NCBI GenBank assembly: GCA_009911175.1
Contig: QXWX01000044.1
Coordinates: forward strand, 1-53,348
Length of the DNA: 53,348 nt
DNA from: Lachnospiraceae bacterium
GTDB lineage: Bacteria > Bacillota_A > Clostridia > Lachnospirales > Lachnospiraceae
Direction: 5' to 3'
Shown here: piece after piece, positions 50,788-53,348 of the stretch
Numbering within the stretch: the first letter of the stretch is position 1
How the letters are laid out: each line of letters starts with the position of its first letter
Notes under the pieces: generated by a model
Databases searched by the model: none
Told to the model about the DNA's origin: nothing
What the model saw: the letters and a program-made list of their open reading frames with translations, nothing else
Translations under genes and position numbers: made by a program

Positions 50788-53249
50788 TCTTTTTCCCCCT
50801 GTTTCACGCTTTCTTCCGGTTTCGTGTTCATCACCCTGAAAGTCTTTGTATCAGACGGGTACTTATCCACGAATGGGATTACCACGTTGTCAAACAGGAT
50901 AAGCCCGCTTCCCGGCTCGGAGTTGGTCACATGGGCAAGCTGCTTCTCCGACAGCCCTAACTTGTCAGCAAGTATCGCCTGGTCTTTTGCGTTCTGGTTC
51001 AGCAGATAGACAAAATCGGAGTTGCCGAGAATCCCCTCGATTTCCTCCGATTTCAAAAAATCGCCCACGTTCTGCGTCAAGCCTGTCGGTATGCCGCCCC
51101 ATTTCCGGAACCTTTTCCAGATCTCCACGGAATAGATCGCTGTCTGCCTTTCCTTTAAAAGCAAATGGAATTCATCACAATAGTACCTTGTGGCGATCTT
51201 CCTCTCCCGGTTCTGCGACACACGGTTCCAGACCGCATCCTGCACGATCAGCATCCCAAGCTCTTTGAGCTGGTTCCCTAAATCCCTGATGTCAAAGCAC
51301 ATGATACGGTTCTGGGAATCCACGTTTGTGCGGTGGTTGAAATAATTCTGAGAGCCATGCACATATAAAACAAGGCTGTTGGCGATCCGCACCGCCTTTT
51401 TCTTGGCTTCCTGCCGTAATTCCGGCGCAACGTCCTTCGGCTCATACTTTAACAGGGCGTTATATAAATCTTCCAGTATAGGCATATTCTCCGGCATGGG
51501 ATTTTCAAAATAATCATCATAGATATGCTTGATGCAGGTGTCGATGATGCCCTTTTCGTCATTCTCCAGACCGTTTTTCCCTCCGGCAATCAGATCACAC
51601 AGGGTAATGATAAAATCCGATTTCAGCTTTAACGCTTCCCGGTCATTCTTGTGGGAAAGCTGGATATCCATCGGATTCAGATAGTCTTTTGAATTGGTGG
51701 CGAGCCTTACCACCTGCCCGTTCAGAGCGCCTACAAGGGCAAAATACTCGCCCTCCGGGTCACAGACAATAATATCGTCCTCCGTCATAAGGAAACAGGA
51801 TAAAATCTCCCTCTTTGCGGAAAAGGACTTCCCGGAGCCGGGTGTGCCGAGGATTACCCCGTTGGGTGTCCGCAGCTTTTTCCGGTCTGCCATGATCATG
51901 TTGTTGCTGAGTGCGTTCAGGCCATAGTAGATTGCCGGGGCAGGCATGAAAAGCTCCTGCGTACAGAACGGAACCAAGATTGCCGTACTCTTTGTGGTCA
52001 GCACACGCTCAATCCCCGTATCGTTGCAGCCAATGGGCGCACTCGCCATCAGCCCCTGCTCCTGTAAATACTGTAAGCACCGCAGGTTGCAGTTCGCCTG
52101 CTGGATAATGCCGGACACCCTCTGTGTGATGTTCTCTAACGCCCGCTTGCTCCTGCCATAACAGGTAATAAGGAAAGTCACTTTGAGAATCTTCTGGTTG
52201 CTGGTGTTCAGATCGTCAAGCAGTTCCAAAGTGTCTTTTTCGTAGGTGATAATGTCCGTGGGCAGAATGTCCATGTCATAACCGGAGCGTACCGCCTTCT
52301 TCTGTTCCTCAATCTTCATTTTCTGGATATTGGTGAGCGCCCCTTTTAGCATCTTGATTGCCTTCACCGGGTCCATCGTCTGCATATGGAGCGTGATCGT
52401 CAGGTTATCATCAATGTCAAGGAGCTTCTTTAACAGCTCGTCATTGAACCTGGGCGCAATGATGTCGAGATAATGGACGCTCCCGTACATCCTCCCCGAC
52501 TTAAAGCGGCTTGGGTAACGGAAGTCAAACCCCGGAGGGGCTATGTAGTCCTTCACGCTCTTTCCCGACTCCGACAGTTCCTTAAAAGAAAAACGGAAAG
52601 GCTCCATTGTGTCCTGGTTGAAATACTCATGCAGGACACGCAGGCGCTCCTTCCCGTCAAGGCTTCTGGCATGGGTGCCGAGGTTTAGGAAATTTTTGAT
52701 AACATCGGCTTCTATGCTGCCCAGTTTCGCCTTTGCCTCCTTGTACCCCTTACACTCAATGCCAAAAATAAGGTATTTTGATTTAATAATCCCGTTATTC
52801 CCCTTTGCCGCCTGTTTCTTCAACATCTCCGTGTATTCCTCACGAATGTCGTCAAAATCATCGCCCTGCAGGGGAATGTCAAACTGGTCAATCAGCGTCT
52901 GCTCGTTGACCTGCCTGTTGAACAAAAACAGCTCAAACCGTATGGACGGGTCAAAGTAATTGATGAGCCTGCTGTACTGCTCCAGAATCTCTCCCTGATC
53001 CTCTATCTCCAAAAGGTCATAGTTGATGTCAAAAAACTCGACCATCTTTGTGTAACAGCCGGAAGCCACCTGGCAGATGCCGTCACGGTACATCTTTTTG
53101 AACGTGATTGTTTTCTGCGCCGTGTCCGGCTTTTCCTGTTTTCTGTCATTCCCGGCAAGGGTGTTTTTTAACTCCCGCAACCGTTTCTTTTCTGAAAAAT
53201 TAAGCCCCGTTTTTGGCGTGGCTTTGCTGCCCTGCGGCTTTTTCTTCAA
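50784..53249 (-). CDS. VirB4/TraE-like conjugation ATPase
   Basis: 821 aa, TTG start 9 nt after AAGGAGG. N-terminal basic tail; VirB4-like N-domain (GFDFRYPSRFKSGRMYGSVH); Walker A GTPGSGKSFSAKRE at ~466-479; DDIIVCDPEGEYFALVGALN; Walker B-like YYCDEFHLLL at ~687; GIPTGLTQNVGDFLKSEEIE. Powers the type IV channel; the second and largest ATPase type of such systems. The coupling protein and PrgI-like partner are expected to the right, outside the window. Confidence 0.95.
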   Translation of the reverse strand: MKKKPQGSKATPKTGLNFSEKKRLRELKNTLAGNDRKQEKPDTAQKTITFKKMYRDGICQVASGCYTKMVEFFDINYDLLEIEDQGEILEQYSRLINYFDPSIRFELFLFNRQVNEQTLIDQFDIPLQGDDFDDIREEYTEMLKKQAAKGNNGIIKSKYLIFGIECKGYKEAKAKLGSIEADVIKNFLNLGTHARSLDGKERLRVLHEYFNQDTMEPFRFSFKELSESGKSVKDYIAPPGFDFRYPSRFKSGRMYGSVHYLDIIAPRFNDELLKKLLDIDDNLTITLHMQTMDPVKAIKMLKGALTNIQKMKIEEQKKAVRSGYDMDILPTDIITYEKDTLELLDDLNTSNQKILKVTFLITCYGRSKRALENITQRVSGIIQQANCNLRCLQYLQEQGLMASAPIGCNDTGIERVLTTKSTAILVPFCTQELFMPAPAIYYGLNALSNNMIMADRKKLRTPNGVILGTPGSGKSFSAKREILSCFLMTEDDIIVCDPEGEYFALVGALNGQVVRLATNSKDYLNPMDIQLSHKNDREALKLKSDFIITLCDLIAGGKNGLENDEKGIIDTCIKHIYDDYFENPMPENMPILEDLYNALLKYEPKDVAPELRQEAKKKAVRIANSLVLYVHGSQNYFNHRTNVDSQNRIMCFDIRDLGNQLKELGMLIVQDAVWNRVSQNRERKIATRYYCDEFHLLLKERQTAIYSVEIWKRFRKWGGIPTGLTQNVGDFLKSEEIEGILGNSDFVYLLNQNAKDQAILADKLGLSEKQLAHVTNSEPGSGLILFDNVVIPFVDKYPSDTKTFRVMNTKPEESVKQGEKE

Positions 53250-53267
53250 GATAACGCACCTCCTTCT

Positions 53268-53348
53268 TTAATTGTGTGCTCTCGGAAACTCAAAGTTCTT
53301 ATTTTTCAAGGCTTCTACCATTTCCAAAATCACTTCATTACCTCTATT
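53268..53348 (-). CDS. C-terminal fragment of an upstream gene, cut by the window edge
   Basis: 26 codons and TAA: NRGNEVILEMVEALKNKNFE then FPRAHN. By position it could be the end of a PrgI-like protein that precedes virB4, but the sequence does not look like PrgI, and the frame may be non-coding. A similar stretch (GFEIPRV reading) occurs at 8497-8538. Confidence 0.3.
   Translation of the reverse strand, partial: NRGNEVILEMVEALKNKNFEFPRAHN

Noticed and set aside
1..53348. CRISPR array, tRNA or rRNA genes
   Set aside because: No regularly spaced direct repeats with unique spacers, and no tRNA cloverleaf or rRNA sequence noticed on either strand; a computed scan (tRNAscan, CRISPR finder) would settle it.

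Overview
The window is most likely from a gut Lachnospiraceae-type clostridium (Bacillota). Gene content and strong AGGAGG-type ribosome sites support this; the genus cannot be read from sequence. Most of it is an integrative and conjugative element (ICE) of the Tn1549/CTn4-like kind: CD1107-, DUF4315- and TTRAP-type proteins, giant ArdC/helicase polyvalent proteins, topoisomerase III, an M23+NlpC/P60 hydrolase and a VirB4 ATPase. Nearly all genes are on the minus strand.

Layout. 1-1830: left flank or edge, with an Rpn/PD-(D/E)XK protein and an orphan Tn554-TnpC-like (DUF6262) gene. 1838-4724: a serine recombinase whose last ~45 codons sit in another frame, a SHOCT-like small protein, degenerate sequence and an HTH regulator. 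5160-7625 (plus strand): putative oriT, mobC, MOBP relaxase and an XRE regulator. 7839-16771: cargo cluster of soluble proteins (a 178-aa protein, a nonsense-split paralogue starting with the same 12 residues MNVNGIGTAGYP, plus 210-, 307- and 81-aa neighbours) separated by repeated structured intergenic elements. This cluster is interrupted by a complete IS66 copy (9082-12501, 8-bp target duplication), a transposase fragment and a flavoprotein/HxlR pair. 16900-18836: GHKL kinase and LytTR regulator. 19113-22571: ABC exporter operon with its own ArsR-type regulator. 22979-23782: a zinc-ribbon cargo gene. 23955-53348: conjugation core, read from right to left, interrupted at 29109-30065 by a second Rpn gene with its own promoter and terminators.

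How it works together. MobC and relaxase would process oriT. VirB4, the CD1107-type surface protein and the cell-wall hydrolase build the channel. TopB, the methylase/helicase giant and the ArdC protein would process and protect incoming DNA. The serine recombinase would integrate and excise the element. The LytTR kinase pair appears to control both itself and the 210/178-aa cargo genes, because paired 10-bp boxes with an exact 20-bp period lie upstream of both.

Most unusual points: the LytTR-linked cargo cluster with duplicated uORF/hairpin leaders; a palindromic element encoding ETSGHDVQK inserted in frame at several linkers of three ICE proteins; a complete tnpV gene nested in another frame inside the giant helicase gene; and several decaying genes whose ancestral state can be partly reconstructed.
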